A stretch of DNA of 62,257 bases from an uncultured Eubacteriales bacterium. Lineage in GTDB: Bacteria; Bacillota; Clostridia; Oscillospirales; CAG-272. Location of the stretch: assembly GCA_902491535.1 (NCBI GenBank), contig CABUHS010000014.1:1-62257 (forward strand). Direction: 5' to 3'. Numbering within the stretch: the first letter of the stretch is position 1; the number at the start of each line of letters is the position of its first letter. The notes below the pieces were generated by a model. The model was given only the letters and a program-made list of their open reading frames with translations, did no database searches and was not told the origin of the DNA. The position numbers and the translations under genes were made by a program. Below are positions 9,414 through 17,524 of the stretch, piece by piece.

Positions 9414-9476
9414 AAGAACCCGATCCGCCGAGCGCAATCAAAGATGCGGGCGGACACACCTGAACCTTGTTGTTTT
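9414..9476 (+). repeat. 63-bp structured intergenic repeat, copy 2
   Basis: The copy starts 5 bp after the rmuC stop codon. The outer stem here is TCCGCC/GGCGGA, against CCCGCC/GGCGGG in copy 3, a compensatory pair change. It ends in AACCTTGTTGTTTT as in the other copies. Confidence 0.8.
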
Positions 9477-9487
9477 ACAATAAATAA

Positions 9488-9530
9488 AAATCAGTACAGC
9501 CGACTTTTTGGAGCTGTACTGATTTTTTAA
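9488..9530 (+). terminator. Strong terminator after rmuC
   Basis: A perfect 12-bp stem (AATCAGTACAGC with GCTGTACTGATT, 9489-9500/9513-9524) is followed by TTTT. Confidence 0.9.
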
Positions 9531-9545
9531 TATAATAAATTCTGT

Positions 9546-9691
9546 TTACGTGTTATGCTTTACAATACACATAGCGGGCTTATCTGTACCACCGACGTTC
9601 TTAAGCCAACCGGAACTATACAGTTCGCGCACAATATAAGTAAAACAGTCAAAACCGGATATAAATGCGGCTGTATATTCAGCCAGATTTT
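9546..9691 (-). pseudogene. Out-of-frame 3' remainder of the sigma factor gene
   Basis: In another frame the minus strand continues with a protein-like sequence, HIKNLAEYTAAFISGFD and LKNVGGTDKPAMCIVKH, to a TAA at 9546. It looks like the expected C-terminal 46 residues of the upstream sigma factor. One missing G in the run at 9699-9701 would restore the frame. Confidence 0.6.
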
Positions 9692-11119
9692 TTATATGCC
9701 CGGAGCATGCTCGGCTGCTGTTTTAGCTGACATCTCACGAATACTGCCCATTACTTCGGAAAATATCTTTACACCGTCCCTGAGAATCATTTTAAGCTCA
9801 TGGTATTCACTTTCGGAATACACAGGAATATTCAGGTTTCCGTTTTCCGTAATATATCCATCCAAGGAAAGCCTCTGTCTTATATCGTCAGAAAAATCGT
9901 CATGACCGCTTGCCAATGCGGACAAAGACTCGACCGTATCCCCCTGAAAGAACTGTCCGTTCAATATCTGAATAAAATTATATGCTATGACAGAACAGCT
10001 TCCGTCAGATGAAAAGCAATTATCGTATATTCCGCGAATACCTCTCTCAAATTCATCACCCTCTGCAAAGCAGCGTCCCCAGACGATTCCGCGGCCTCCG
10101 CCGCCGTTTACAACACTGTAAGCTCCGTCCGCAGGCAGTTCTCCGTATTTATCCGTAAAAATCTTTTCCTGTTCCTCCATTGCAAAATGACAGCAGAGCA
10201 TAACGATCTGCCATCGCATAAGATTTTCGTCTGCAAACATATATCCGAACCGCTCCGCAAAAGATAAAAATACAGATTTTTCAAATTCACATGCTGCATT
10301 TTCGGCAATATCTTTTGTCCGGTATTCCCTTTCACGGGCATATTCAAGAGTAAATACAGGAATATTGGTAAGATACTTCCCGTTTTTATTCGCAAGATAT
10401 TTTCTTGCTTCAAGCAACCTGATCTCATCTTCAAGATATGTCACGGCAACGCCGAGTTCAACACTCAGCTCCTCGAGCGTAAAAGGAGAATAATACGCAG
10501 CGACAAGTATGTTGCCGCGAAGCTTTCTCTCCTCAAATCCCCTGTATTCATAGTCATCTCCGCCGCATGTTCCGAAAAAGTCGATCTCGAACTTTACCGG
10601 ATTATAGCTCTTTTCTCCGAATAATCTGTCCATACTCATACCCTTTCTCAAAATCTTTCTGGCGCGGAAAAGATAATATTTTACCATTTCCGTGCTGATA
10701 TTCATTTTTTCGGCAACTTGAAAGCAGGTAAGACCATCAAAATAATACATTACGGTTGCGCGTCTGAATTGCGAAGAAAGAAGTGAAAGTTCACGTCTGA
10801 GCAGCCGCAGATCTTCGCGGAAAACAGCCTCGTCGGCTACCGTCCGACAGTCATCAGCATACTGCACGTCGGATATATCCTCACAGGCATATTTTCTTTT
10901 TTCGCGCAGATAGTCCGCATATACAGTTTCGGAAATCCGCCACATAAATGCGAAAAAGCTGTCGTCATTCTTAAGCTTCGGAGCCGATTTCAAAACCTTG
11001 TAAACTATACGGCTCGCAAGCTCCTGAGCCTCAGTTTCATTTTGAAGCTTTGATACCGAAAATCCGAATACGGTCTTTATATTCTCCGCTAACAGACGTC
11101 CCGCCGATTCTGTATCCAT
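9692..11119 (-). CDS. RNA polymerase sigma-70-family factor with long C-terminal extension, frameshifted at the end
   Basis: Residues 1-180 form an ECF-type sigma factor: region 2 (FFAFMWRISETVYADYLREKRK) and region 4 (LSSQFRRATVMYYFDGLTCFQVAEKMNISTEMVKYYLFRARKILR). About 300 more residues contain a second winged-helix-like segment (YSPFTLEELSVELGVAVTYLEDEIRLLE), a type common in Clostridia. The frame stops at 9692, but coding potential continues in another frame to 9546. The gene is therefore either truncated by 46 residues or carries a sequencing error in a short C run. The start follows GTGAGGAAAATG. It is the last of two minus-strand genes after the phosphoesterase, whose stop lies 110 bp upstream. 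Confidence 0.8.
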   Translation of the reverse strand: MDTESAGRLLAENIKTVFGFSVSKLQNETEAQELASRIVYKVLKSAPKLKNDDSFFAFMWRISETVYADYLREKRKYACEDISDVQYADDCRTVADEAVFREDLRLLRRELSLLSSQFRRATVMYYFDGLTCFQVAEKMNISTEMVKYYLFRARKILRKGMSMDRLFGEKSYNPVKFEIDFFGTCGGDDYEYRGFEERKLRGNILVAAYYSPFTLEELSVELGVAVTYLEDEIRLLEARKYLANKNGKYLTNIPVFTLEYAREREYRTKDIAENAACEFEKSVFLSFAERFGYMFADENLMRWQIVMLCCHFAMEEQEKIFTDKYGELPADGAYSVVNGGGGRGIVWGRCFAEGDEFERGIRGIYDNCFSSDGSCSVIAYNFIQILNGQFFQGDTVESLSALASGHDDFSDDIRQRLSLDGYITENGNLNIPVYSESEYHELKMILRDGVKIFSEVMGSIREMSAKTAAEHAPGI

Positions 11120-11229
11120 CTCATTTTCCTCACATTCTCTTACTGCTTTCTTTCATCTCCATATATACAGACGAAGAAATCAAGAAACGGTTAAGGTATG
11201 AATTTGAATTTTTTATAACTATACTTATT

Positions 11230-12342
11230 TCAGTTCCCTTTTACATCTATTACCGTATACTCAGAGCGGCATCCGGTTTTGAATTTTATCGCCCAGTCGG
11301 AAATTCCTGAGGTTACTATAAAGTTTGTATTGCCGCGGCTTTCATATCCGTACACCCTGTCGTTGCCGCCTACCCATCTGCTGATTACCGTCAGCGGAAA
11401 AAGCTGTCCGCCGTGTGTATGCCCCGACAGCACAAGATCGGCTTCCGATTCAGCCTGAGCGGCATAATCGTTCGGCTGATGATCCAGAACTATCATGTAT
11501 TTACTCTTATCAAGCCCGGAGACAAGCTCTCTCATAGAAGCTCTGCCGCCGCTTCGCAGCTCCTCGGATCTGTCCTGTCTGCCGATAATATAGAAACGGT
11601 CATCGATCAGAACGCTCTCATCCTGCAGGATGGTCACGTTATTCTTCTCCAGCTCCGCGATAAGCTCTTCTCCGCCGTATCCCCTCTCACCGGACGAATA
11701 AAGTCCTTTGTCATGATTGCCGAATGCGAAATACACGCCGTAGGCGGTTTTAAGCTTACCGAGCGCACTGCATGCGTCTGCCATATCCTGTTTTGACGTA
11801 CTTTCATCAACATAGTCTCCTGTTATGACTACTATGTCAGGATCAAGCTTCTGTATCGAATCAATATGTTTTTCAAGTCCCTTTCCGTCAAAGGTAGTTC
11901 CCACATGCGAATCCGCAAACTGCACGATACGCAGTTCTCCGCTCATTTTTTCAGTTTGCACCGTATAATCGGTCGCCCATACATGATACGCACAGAAGCA
12001 TCCTGCGGCAAGATACAGAAATGTAAACAAAAGTGCCGTAACGCCCGAATAATATCCCCTGAACTGCTCTTTCCTGCGGCGTCCGATAATAAAAAAGATC
12101 AGATCAGACAAAAGCCAGAACACCGTCAGATGTATTACGGCTATGATCGCATTCATCGCGCCCATAGCAAACCATACCGCAGCGATCGCGGCTGCAAGCA
12201 CGGCAAATGCCGACGGTGTACGCAATTTTCGGTTATCTATCCTGCAAAATATCTTAAATTTACGTATTCTGCTTGTAAGATACACTGTACCCGCACAGAG
12301 TCCGGCAAACAAAAGAATAAATATTAAAGTCCAAAGTCCCAT
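11230..12342 (-). CDS. Membrane-anchored metallophosphoesterase (YkuE/YaeI-like)
   Basis: Three or four hydrophobic helices occupy residues 1-125, followed by a calcineurin-like phosphoesterase domain with all metal motifs: D144-x-H146 (FADSHVG), GDYVDE (175-180), GNHD (208-211) and GHTHGG near residue 308. Related enzymes act on UDP-sugar lipids or cyclic nucleotides at the membrane. The substrate here is unknown. The start follows AAAGGAG and its own promoter lies about 120 bp upstream. Confidence 0.88.
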   Translation of the reverse strand: MGLWTLIFILLFAGLCAGTVYLTSRIRKFKIFCRIDNRKLRTPSAFAVLAAAIAAVWFAMGAMNAIIAVIHLTVFWLLSDLIFFIIGRRRKEQFRGYYSGVTALLFTFLYLAAGCFCAYHVWATDYTVQTEKMSGELRIVQFADSHVGTTFDGKGLEKHIDSIQKLDPDIVVITGDYVDESTSKQDMADACSALGKLKTAYGVYFAFGNHDKGLYSSGERGYGGEELIAELEKNNVTILQDESVLIDDRFYIIGRQDRSEELRSGGRASMRELVSGLDKSKYMIVLDHQPNDYAAQAESEADLVLSGHTHGGQLFPLTVISRWVGGNDRVYGYESRGNTNFIVTSGISDWAIKFKTGCRSEYTVIDVKGN

Positions 12343-12653
12343 ATCCGTATTCTCCTTTAAGCAATTATATTAAATATTTCCGATTTGATTTCCTACACAT
12401 AATATAACGGTTGTTTTTTGGTTTCTTCCCGATTTCGGTTTTCACTCTGTTCTATTCTATTATAATAGCATATTTTTTCCGTGTTTTCAACCGGTTTAAT
12501 CGCTCCCGTATAGTCTGTTTCTCACGGGCATCCGATATCAGTATATGCGTCGACTATTTTATATCCCTTTCGCAGTTTAATCAACCGTAAACCAAAGACA
12601 GATGCGGTGCATATACTGTAATAATATAATATTAATTTAGCGGGGTGTAAAGT
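12343..12653. other. Divergent intergenic region, metallophosphoesterase/SOD
   Basis: AT-rich spacer of 311 bp. It holds the minus-strand promoter at 12462-12490 and, just before the plus-strand start, several TATAAT-like strings with no clear -35. No gene is seen. Confidence 0.6.
12462..12490 (-). promoter_or_regulatory. Promoter of the metallophosphoesterase gene
   Basis: On the minus strand TTGAAA (12490-12485), 17 bp, TATTAT (12467-12462). Confidence 0.65.
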
Positions 12654-13145
12654 ATGAATCATTTCATATATCCGGAATCTGTATTCCGCAGACGTGCGAA
12701 TGCGGCAGCATTTATAAAGGGCAGCGAAAAATATCCCGATATTCGCGGCAGAGTTTTGTTCTATCAGACAAGATACGGCGTTATAGTATGCGCTGAGATA
12801 ATGAATCTGCCGGGATACACCGGAGCGTGTGACAGTCCCATATTTGCATTTCATATTCATAGCGGAAATCTCTGTAAGGGAAATGAAAAGGATCCGTTTG
12901 CCGAAGCTGGCATGCACTATAATCCCAAGGAATGTCCTCATCCTTATCACGCCGGAGATTTGCCGCCGCTGTTCGGAACAGACGGCAGAGCCTTTTCTGT
13001 ATTTCTTACAGGCAGATTTACCATACGTGAAATTATCGGAAAAACGGTCATTATTCACTCGTCACCTGATGATTTCACAACACAGCCTTCCGGAAACTCA
13101 GGCGAAAAAATTGCTTGCGGTATTATTACTGCGACAGCCAGATAG
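12654..13145 (+). CDS. Cu/Zn superoxide dismutase-family protein
   Basis: The 163-residue protein contains the SOD metal-ligand pattern: FHIHSG (H67, H69), GMHYNP (H88), HPYHAGDLP (H96, H99, D102) and VIIHSSPDD (H135). Cys59 and Cys155 (IACG) may form the structural disulfide. All copper and zinc ligands of the family appear to be present. No signal peptide is visible, so it is probably cytoplasmic, which is unusual because most bacterial SodC enzymes are exported. The start follows GCGGGGTG. It is monocistronic with a good terminator. Confidence 0.85.
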   Translation: MNHFIYPESVFRRRANAAAFIKGSEKYPDIRGRVLFYQTRYGVIVCAEIMNLPGYTGACDSPIFAFHIHSGNLCKGNEKDPFAEAGMHYNPKECPHPYHAGDLPPLFGTDGRAFSVFLTGRFTIREIIGKTVIIHSSPDDFTTQPSGNSGEKIACGIITATAR

Positions 13146-13178
13146 TAAAGCATTCGAGAGGCAACATAGAAACGGAAA

Positions 13179-13214
13179 ACAAGGATGTCCGGTTATCCGG
13201 ATATCCTTGTTTTA
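13179..13214 (+). terminator. Terminator after the SOD gene
   Basis: A 14-bp stem (13179-13192/13197-13210) with loop TTAT and one mismatch is followed by TTTTAT. Confidence 0.85.
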
Positions 13215-13392
13215 TATGACCATTATTAAAATACGGCAGATAAATCTGTTATAACCGATGACTCCCAAGTCTATAAAACCACTTTAAGATATACGAGTAA
13301 ACAAAAATCTGTTCAATATTCTAACGTATTTTTTCGTCTGTTTTTTCGGAATAGACCATAGCGGCATTTTACGCAAGTGTGTACTTCTGAAT

Positions 13393-15663
13393 TTATTCCG
13401 AGCCTTTTAAGGCGCCGACCATATCGATCTTTTTGTTTTTCCGTGCGACCATCAGTCCGACCGCCAATGATACTCCGAAGGTAACAAGAAGGCTGACTGA
13501 GTATGTGAGGACACCGAGACACAGCCTCAGCTCATATTCATCGCCAAGTGTTATCAGCAATGCCTGCAGCACGCCGATGCCTGCGGGCAGTCCGATGATA
13601 ACTCCGGCTACAGTGAGCCATATATTCTGACTAATCAGGAGCTTGCCGATACGCTTATCACGGAAACCGAGGACTTTGAGCGTGGCAAGCTCGCGGCTTC
13701 GTTCTACATAACTCATCGCCCCGAGATTGTACAGCACTACTATACCAAGTACAACAGCGCCGATTACAAACATCATCACCATGACATTCATAATATCCAT
13801 AAAACTGTCGTAAGTATCCATAATCGTCTGCTTTTCCTGCTTACCTGATATCAGTGCAGAGTTTTCGATTTCACTTGCAGCCTTATCTGTATAAACAGAC
13901 GTAATATTACAGTCAACTCCCGCACTCTCGGCGTACGCATCGGTCATCGCGATCGTTTCGGACAATACAGAACGCAGATAGCCTGCAACTCTGACTCTGT
14001 AAGTCTTTTCACTGCCATATGGCGAGAACTCGACCGTATCTCCGATCTTTGCAATATCTTTGAGTCGTTGGCAGAGATATACACCGTCGTCGGTAAGTGC
14101 CATACGGTCATTGTTCTCATCAACAAAACGGATCATACCGTTTTCAATGTGATAAACCTCAAGCACAACCGTTTCTCCCTCCAGACTGACTCCGGCGGAG
14201 GAAACCCAGTCTCCGTCTAAATCCGCGGCAAGTGATATTGCCGCGCTGTTTTGCGCCGCTTCAGAAAGATTAACCTTTGTTGTATAATTGCTGACCTCTT
14301 TATCTAAAACCCGCATGAAATCGTCCATTGTATCCTTCATGCCGAGACCTCCCACAAGCAGAACCATACAGCCTGCAACACCGATCAGCGTCATAGCCGA
14401 GCGGGATTTGTGGCGTATAATATCACGGAAATTCCACTTTGTACCGAAAGATAGCTTGTTCCATAACCGCAGACCTTCAAATATGCTCTTTTTCATTGCT
14501 TTCGGTTCGTATGGACGGAGCGAATCTGCCGCTGTACCTCTGAGCATCTTTTTGACCGAAAGGAAGCTGATAAGCGTTAAGAGAGCAACAGTCAAAACAA
14601 TTACCGGAATACAGAATCCCGGCATTACAAGCGACCAGTCCGGCAGATCAAAATAGGTACTCATCATACCGCCCGGACTGATGATAACCGCGGCCAGTCC
14701 GTATCCTAACGTTACTCCGAGCAAACAGCCGAAAAGTCCGATGATGAATCCGTATGAGGTATAGTGCCGCAAAATCCGTCGGTTACGGAAACCCAATGCC
14801 TTCAGCGTACCGATCTGCGTTTTCTCATTTGCGGAAATGCGGTGCATTGTGGTCACCATCGTCAAAACACCGATAGCAAGAAACAGTACCGGAAGGATCG
14901 CGCCCATAGTTTTGCCTTCCTCCGTTTCGCTCTGCGCTCCCGCATAGGCGGTATGTTCTTCTTTGGAAGTGACAAGTATCGTTCTGCCTAATGTATTCTT
15001 TACGGCTTCCTCTGCTTCGGTCTTTTCCATATCGGAAAGAATATTGATCTGCGGATAAAAAGCGCCGCCCATTGCGTTTTCCAGCTTTTGCGGCGTGATA
15101 TAGGCAAAGCCGAAAGCCGTATAGTCCGGCATCAGCTGGTTTTCGTCCGCCGTACAGATCATCATTTCGCCGCTTTTGATCAGTCCGACAATTTCGCCGC
15201 TGATTTCGATTCCTTTAAAAGAGAGCGTCAGACCGTCGCCTATCCTATATCCGTTCTTTTCGGCAAACTGATCCGAAAGCCAGATACCGTCTGAATTTTC
15301 ATCATACTGACTGCCTTCGGAAATATGCATAGCAGATACCGTGTAGTTTTCCGAAACCATAAGCGCAACAGATGTTTTGGCGCCGACAATATCCGAATTT
15401 ACAGACAGAAACCTTGTAGCGGCATCCACACCGGAAATATTCTGTATTGCCCTGATATCCTCCTCCGTAAATCCGGCTTCGGAATATAAGCGAAAATCCG
15501 CATATTTCGTCTCCTCGAAAAAGACGGCGGTATCCTCTTCAATGCTTTTCCATTCGATATTAAATCCAAGGAACACGCCCGTACCGATGGCGATCATAAT
15601 AACCATCGAAATGAACTGCGCCTTATAGCTCCATGCGGTTCGGAACAGTTTTCGTATCAGCAT
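13393..15663 (-). CDS. ABC transporter permease, FtsX/MacB type
   Basis: The 756-residue protein starts at ATG 15663 behind AGGAGTGAG; the open frame extends upstream but without support. It has one N-terminal helix, a large extracytoplasmic domain, then two FtsX blocks of three to four helices (about 265-390 and 655-745), with TLKALGFRNRRILRHY and TLKVLGFRDKRIGKLL as the paired coupling loops. Such two-module permeases pair with MacB-like ATPases to export peptides or lipids, or to work as mechanotransmitters. It lies 123 bp downstream of its ATPase. Confidence 0.88.
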   Translation of the reverse strand: MLIRKLFRTAWSYKAQFISMVIMIAIGTGVFLGFNIEWKSIEEDTAVFFEETKYADFRLYSEAGFTEEDIRAIQNISGVDAATRFLSVNSDIVGAKTSVALMVSENYTVSAMHISEGSQYDENSDGIWLSDQFAEKNGYRIGDGLTLSFKGIEISGEIVGLIKSGEMMICTADENQLMPDYTAFGFAYITPQKLENAMGGAFYPQINILSDMEKTEAEEAVKNTLGRTILVTSKEEHTAYAGAQSETEEGKTMGAILPVLFLAIGVLTMVTTMHRISANEKTQIGTLKALGFRNRRILRHYTSYGFIIGLFGCLLGVTLGYGLAAVIISPGGMMSTYFDLPDWSLVMPGFCIPVIVLTVALLTLISFLSVKKMLRGTAADSLRPYEPKAMKKSIFEGLRLWNKLSFGTKWNFRDIIRHKSRSAMTLIGVAGCMVLLVGGLGMKDTMDDFMRVLDKEVSNYTTKVNLSEAAQNSAAISLAADLDGDWVSSAGVSLEGETVVLEVYHIENGMIRFVDENNDRMALTDDGVYLCQRLKDIAKIGDTVEFSPYGSEKTYRVRVAGYLRSVLSETIAMTDAYAESAGVDCNITSVYTDKAASEIENSALISGKQEKQTIMDTYDSFMDIMNVMVMMFVIGAVVLGIVVLYNLGAMSYVERSRELATLKVLGFRDKRIGKLLISQNIWLTVAGVIIGLPAGIGVLQALLITLGDEYELRLCLGVLTYSVSLLVTFGVSLAVGLMVARKNKKIDMVGALKGSE

Positions 15664-15786
15664 AAATCTCACTCCTGACTTTGAAATTTTTTGTCCGCTT
15701 GCGGCAAAATGGGGTGGACGCCATTTTAAAAGAATTTGTGTGCAAGCAAGTATAAATCCGGACAAACACAAACATTATGTTCGCGC

Positions 15787-16488
15787 TTACCATTCCACCT
15801 CATCAGCATTCATAGGATTTTGCTGTTCCTCGCAGGATCTGATCTTTCCGTTTTTTACACGGATGACCACATCCGCCATTTTGGCAATGTTCTGATTGTG
15901 TGTAACGATCACGATCGTCTTTCCGTAGTTTCTCGCCATAGAGAGAAGCAGCTTCAGCACCATAACGCCCGTTTCGGAGTCCAACGCTCCGGTAGGCTCG
16001 TCGCACAGCAGGATCTTCGGATTCTTTGCAAGCGCGCGGGCGATCGAAACCCTCTGCTGTTCACCGCCGGAAAGCTCGGAAGGAAAATTTTTGATATGGT
16101 CTGCAAGTCCCACCTCCGTAAGCATTTGCCTTGCGTCCAATGCATCCGGTGCAATATCCTTTACCAGTGCCACATTTTCCTGTACGGTAAGGGTAGGAAT
16201 CAGATTGTAAAACTGAAAGACAAAACCGACAGTAGAAGCACGGTAATCGGCAAGCTCATTATTTGTCAAAGTAGAGATATCTTTTCCGTCTACCGTGATA
16301 GTGCCGCTTGTGGGGCTGTCGAGCCCGCCAAGCATATTGAGCAGCGTGCTTTTCCCCGCTCCGCTGGGACCGAGAATGACGATAAATTTCCCCTCGTCTA
16401 AGGAAAGATTTACGCCGTCCAGCGCCTTTTGCTCATGATCGCCGCTTTTGTATATGCGTGTTACATTCTTAAATTCTACGATTGCCAT
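15787..16488 (-). CDS. ABC transporter ATP-binding protein, MacB/LolD type
   Basis: The 233-residue ATPase has Walker A GPSGAGKST (40-48), Q-loop FQF, signature LSGGEQQ (139-145), Walker B ILLCDEP (159-165) and the switch His in THNQ. The sequence is closest in style to MacB/LolD ATPases, which serve FtsX-type permeases. The permease gene follows directly, and the HMA gene ends 88 bp upstream on the same strand. Confidence 0.92.
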   Translation of the reverse strand: MAIVEFKNVTRIYKSGDHEQKALDGVNLSLDEGKFIVILGPSGAGKSTLLNMLGGLDSPTSGTITVDGKDISTLTNNELADYRASTVGFVFQFYNLIPTLTVQENVALVKDIAPDALDARQMLTEVGLADHIKNFPSELSGGEQQRVSIARALAKNPKILLCDEPTGALDSETGVMVLKLLLSMARNYGKTIVIVTHNQNIAKMADVVIRVKNGKIRSCEEQQNPMNADEVEW

Positions 16489-16576
16489 ATTAATTATCCT
16501 GCCTTTCTATACAATCGTGCCGCCAGGCACAATTGGGGTGTAAAAAGTACACTGCGGATTACAGATTTCCGCATTT

Positions 16577-16840
16577 TCACGCCTTTCCTCTCTTTCCAAA
16601 CAGCGAAAAGCCTTTTTCATACGGCGCTGTCTGCATATCTGCCAATGTATATCCCGTCTCGCCGATAGCCTTTTTCAGCGCATCTTCGGGTATAGGCGAT
16701 TCCGTAATAATCTCCGTCACGCCTTTGCTGTGCGAGGAAGTTACTTTCTTCACCGCAAAGTTTTTCCGTATCGTATCGTTGACATGCGACTCGCACATGC
16801 CGCATGCCATTCCGTCAATTTTCAGTGTAATTTTCAACAT
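16577..16840 (-). CDS. Heavy-metal-associated (HMA) domain protein
   Basis: This 87-residue protein has the ferredoxin-like HMA fold with the metal site GMACGMCESHV (CxxC near residues 13-16), as in copper chaperones. Its start overlaps the stop of the 43-residue gene upstream, implying translational coupling. It belongs to the operon driven by the metal-type operators near 17.3-17.4 kb. Metal specificity (copper, other) is not determined. Confidence 0.85.
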   Translation of the reverse strand: MLKITLKIDGMACGMCESHVNDTIRKNFAVKKVTSSHSKGVTEIITESPIPEDALKKAIGETGYTLADMQTAPYEKGFSLFGKRGKA

Positions 16841-16965
16841 GATTTATTCTCCTTTTTTGCTTCAGCATAGGCAGGTGTAAATCTGCCGCTGTAAATTTCG
16901 ATCTCCGTTACAGTAAAACCGTAATCTTTCAAAAAACTGATCCAAAAATTCTTATTATCTGTCAT
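16834..16965 (-). CDS. 43-residue protein between DUF2325 and HMA genes
   Basis: ATG 16965 follows AGAAGGTGGTG. The product begins MTDNKNFWISFLKDYGF and ends KKENKSC. The stop codon overlaps the HMA start in an ATGTTGA string, as in translationally coupled genes. Coupling and a proper ribosome binding site make it a credible gene. Family not recognised. Confidence 0.65.
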   Translation of the reverse strand: MTDNKNFWISFLKDYGFTVTEIEIYSGRFTPAYAEAKKENKSC

Positions 16966-17017
16966 ACAGCACCACCTTCTGAAGTTTACATTTCTTCTGA
17001 CATATTCATCTGCTTTT

Positions 17018-17296
17018 TTATAAAGTATGTTCTTCCAAAATTGTTTTCAGAGCTGCCATAGAGCTGCTGTGTGAACGGGCAATTTTGACATTCCGCCCCT
17101 TTGTTTCGCTGAGCGCGCAGCGGATCATTTTATGCGACACCGTGTCTGTAAAGAGTACCAATAAATCAGGGGTCCCGATATCCTTAAGTCCGCTTTTCAT
17201 CTTAGGATATATCTTCGCCTTACATTTGTACTCTCCGCATAAGTCTTTATACCGGCGAACCATGCACTCATTTCCGCCTACAATTACTACACTCAT
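17018..17296 (-). CDS. DUF2325-domain protein
   Basis: The 92-residue protein has the DUF2325 layout: N-terminal beta strand with VVIVGG, a YKDLCGEYKCK segment, a central LLVLFTDTVSHKM strand, and a C-terminal helix after the SHSSSMAALKTIL block. Biochemical function of the family is unknown to me. It is the first gene of the operon under the palindromic operators. Confidence 0.8.
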   Translation of the reverse strand: MSVVIVGGNECMVRRYKDLCGEYKCKAKIYPKMKSGLKDIGTPDLLVLFTDTVSHKMIRCALSETKGRNVKIARSHSSSMAALKTILEEHTL

Positions 17297-17315
17297 ATGA
17301 ATTCCTTTCTATGAA

Positions 17316-17329
17316 TTAGCATATGCTAA
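17316..17329. promoter_or_regulatory. Palindromic operator, site 1
   Basis: TTAGCATATGCTAA is a perfect 14-bp palindrome 20 bp upstream of the DUF2325 start codon. It resembles DtxR/MntR-type metalloregulator boxes. Confidence 0.6.
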
Positions 17330-17346
17330 CCCTACATTTAAAATAT

Positions 17347-17364
17347 AAGCCTTTATAAAGGCTT
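17347..17364. promoter_or_regulatory. Perfect palindrome in the leader of the DUF2325/HMA operon
   Basis: AAGCCTTTATAAAGGCTT reads the same on both strands. In RNA it could form a short hairpin followed on the minus strand by an AU-rich run. Role unknown. Confidence 0.4.
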
Positions 17365-17381
17365 CGTTATCCCGAAAATAA

Positions 17382-17397
17382 GTTAGTTTATGCTAAC
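17382..17397. promoter_or_regulatory. Palindromic operator, site 2
   Basis: GTTAGTTTATGCTAAC matches site 1 in both half sites (TTAG...CTAA). It begins 10 bp after the -10 box, so it covers the transcription start, as expected for a repressor. Confidence 0.6.
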
Positions 17398-17406
17398 TCC
17401 TGACTT

Positions 17407-17436
17407 ATCATACCATATTCAGAAAAGGATTGTCAA
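17407..17436 (-). promoter_or_regulatory. Promoter of the DUF2325/HMA operon
   Basis: Minus strand TTGACA (17436-17431), 18 bp, TATGAT (17412-17407). Confidence 0.8.
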
Positions 17437-17470
17437 TATATATTCGGAAAATTTTAAAAAAAACACATAA

Positions 17471-17520
17471 AAAACCGAATCAAAGAAGCTGACAGATCGA
17501 CAGTTTCTTTGATCCGATTT
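17471..17520 (-). terminator. Terminator of the MATE gene
   Basis: A 15-bp near-perfect stem (17473-17487/17505-17519) lies directly after the MATE stop codon, followed on the minus strand by T-rich sequence. Confidence 0.85.
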
Positions 17521-17524
17521 AAGT

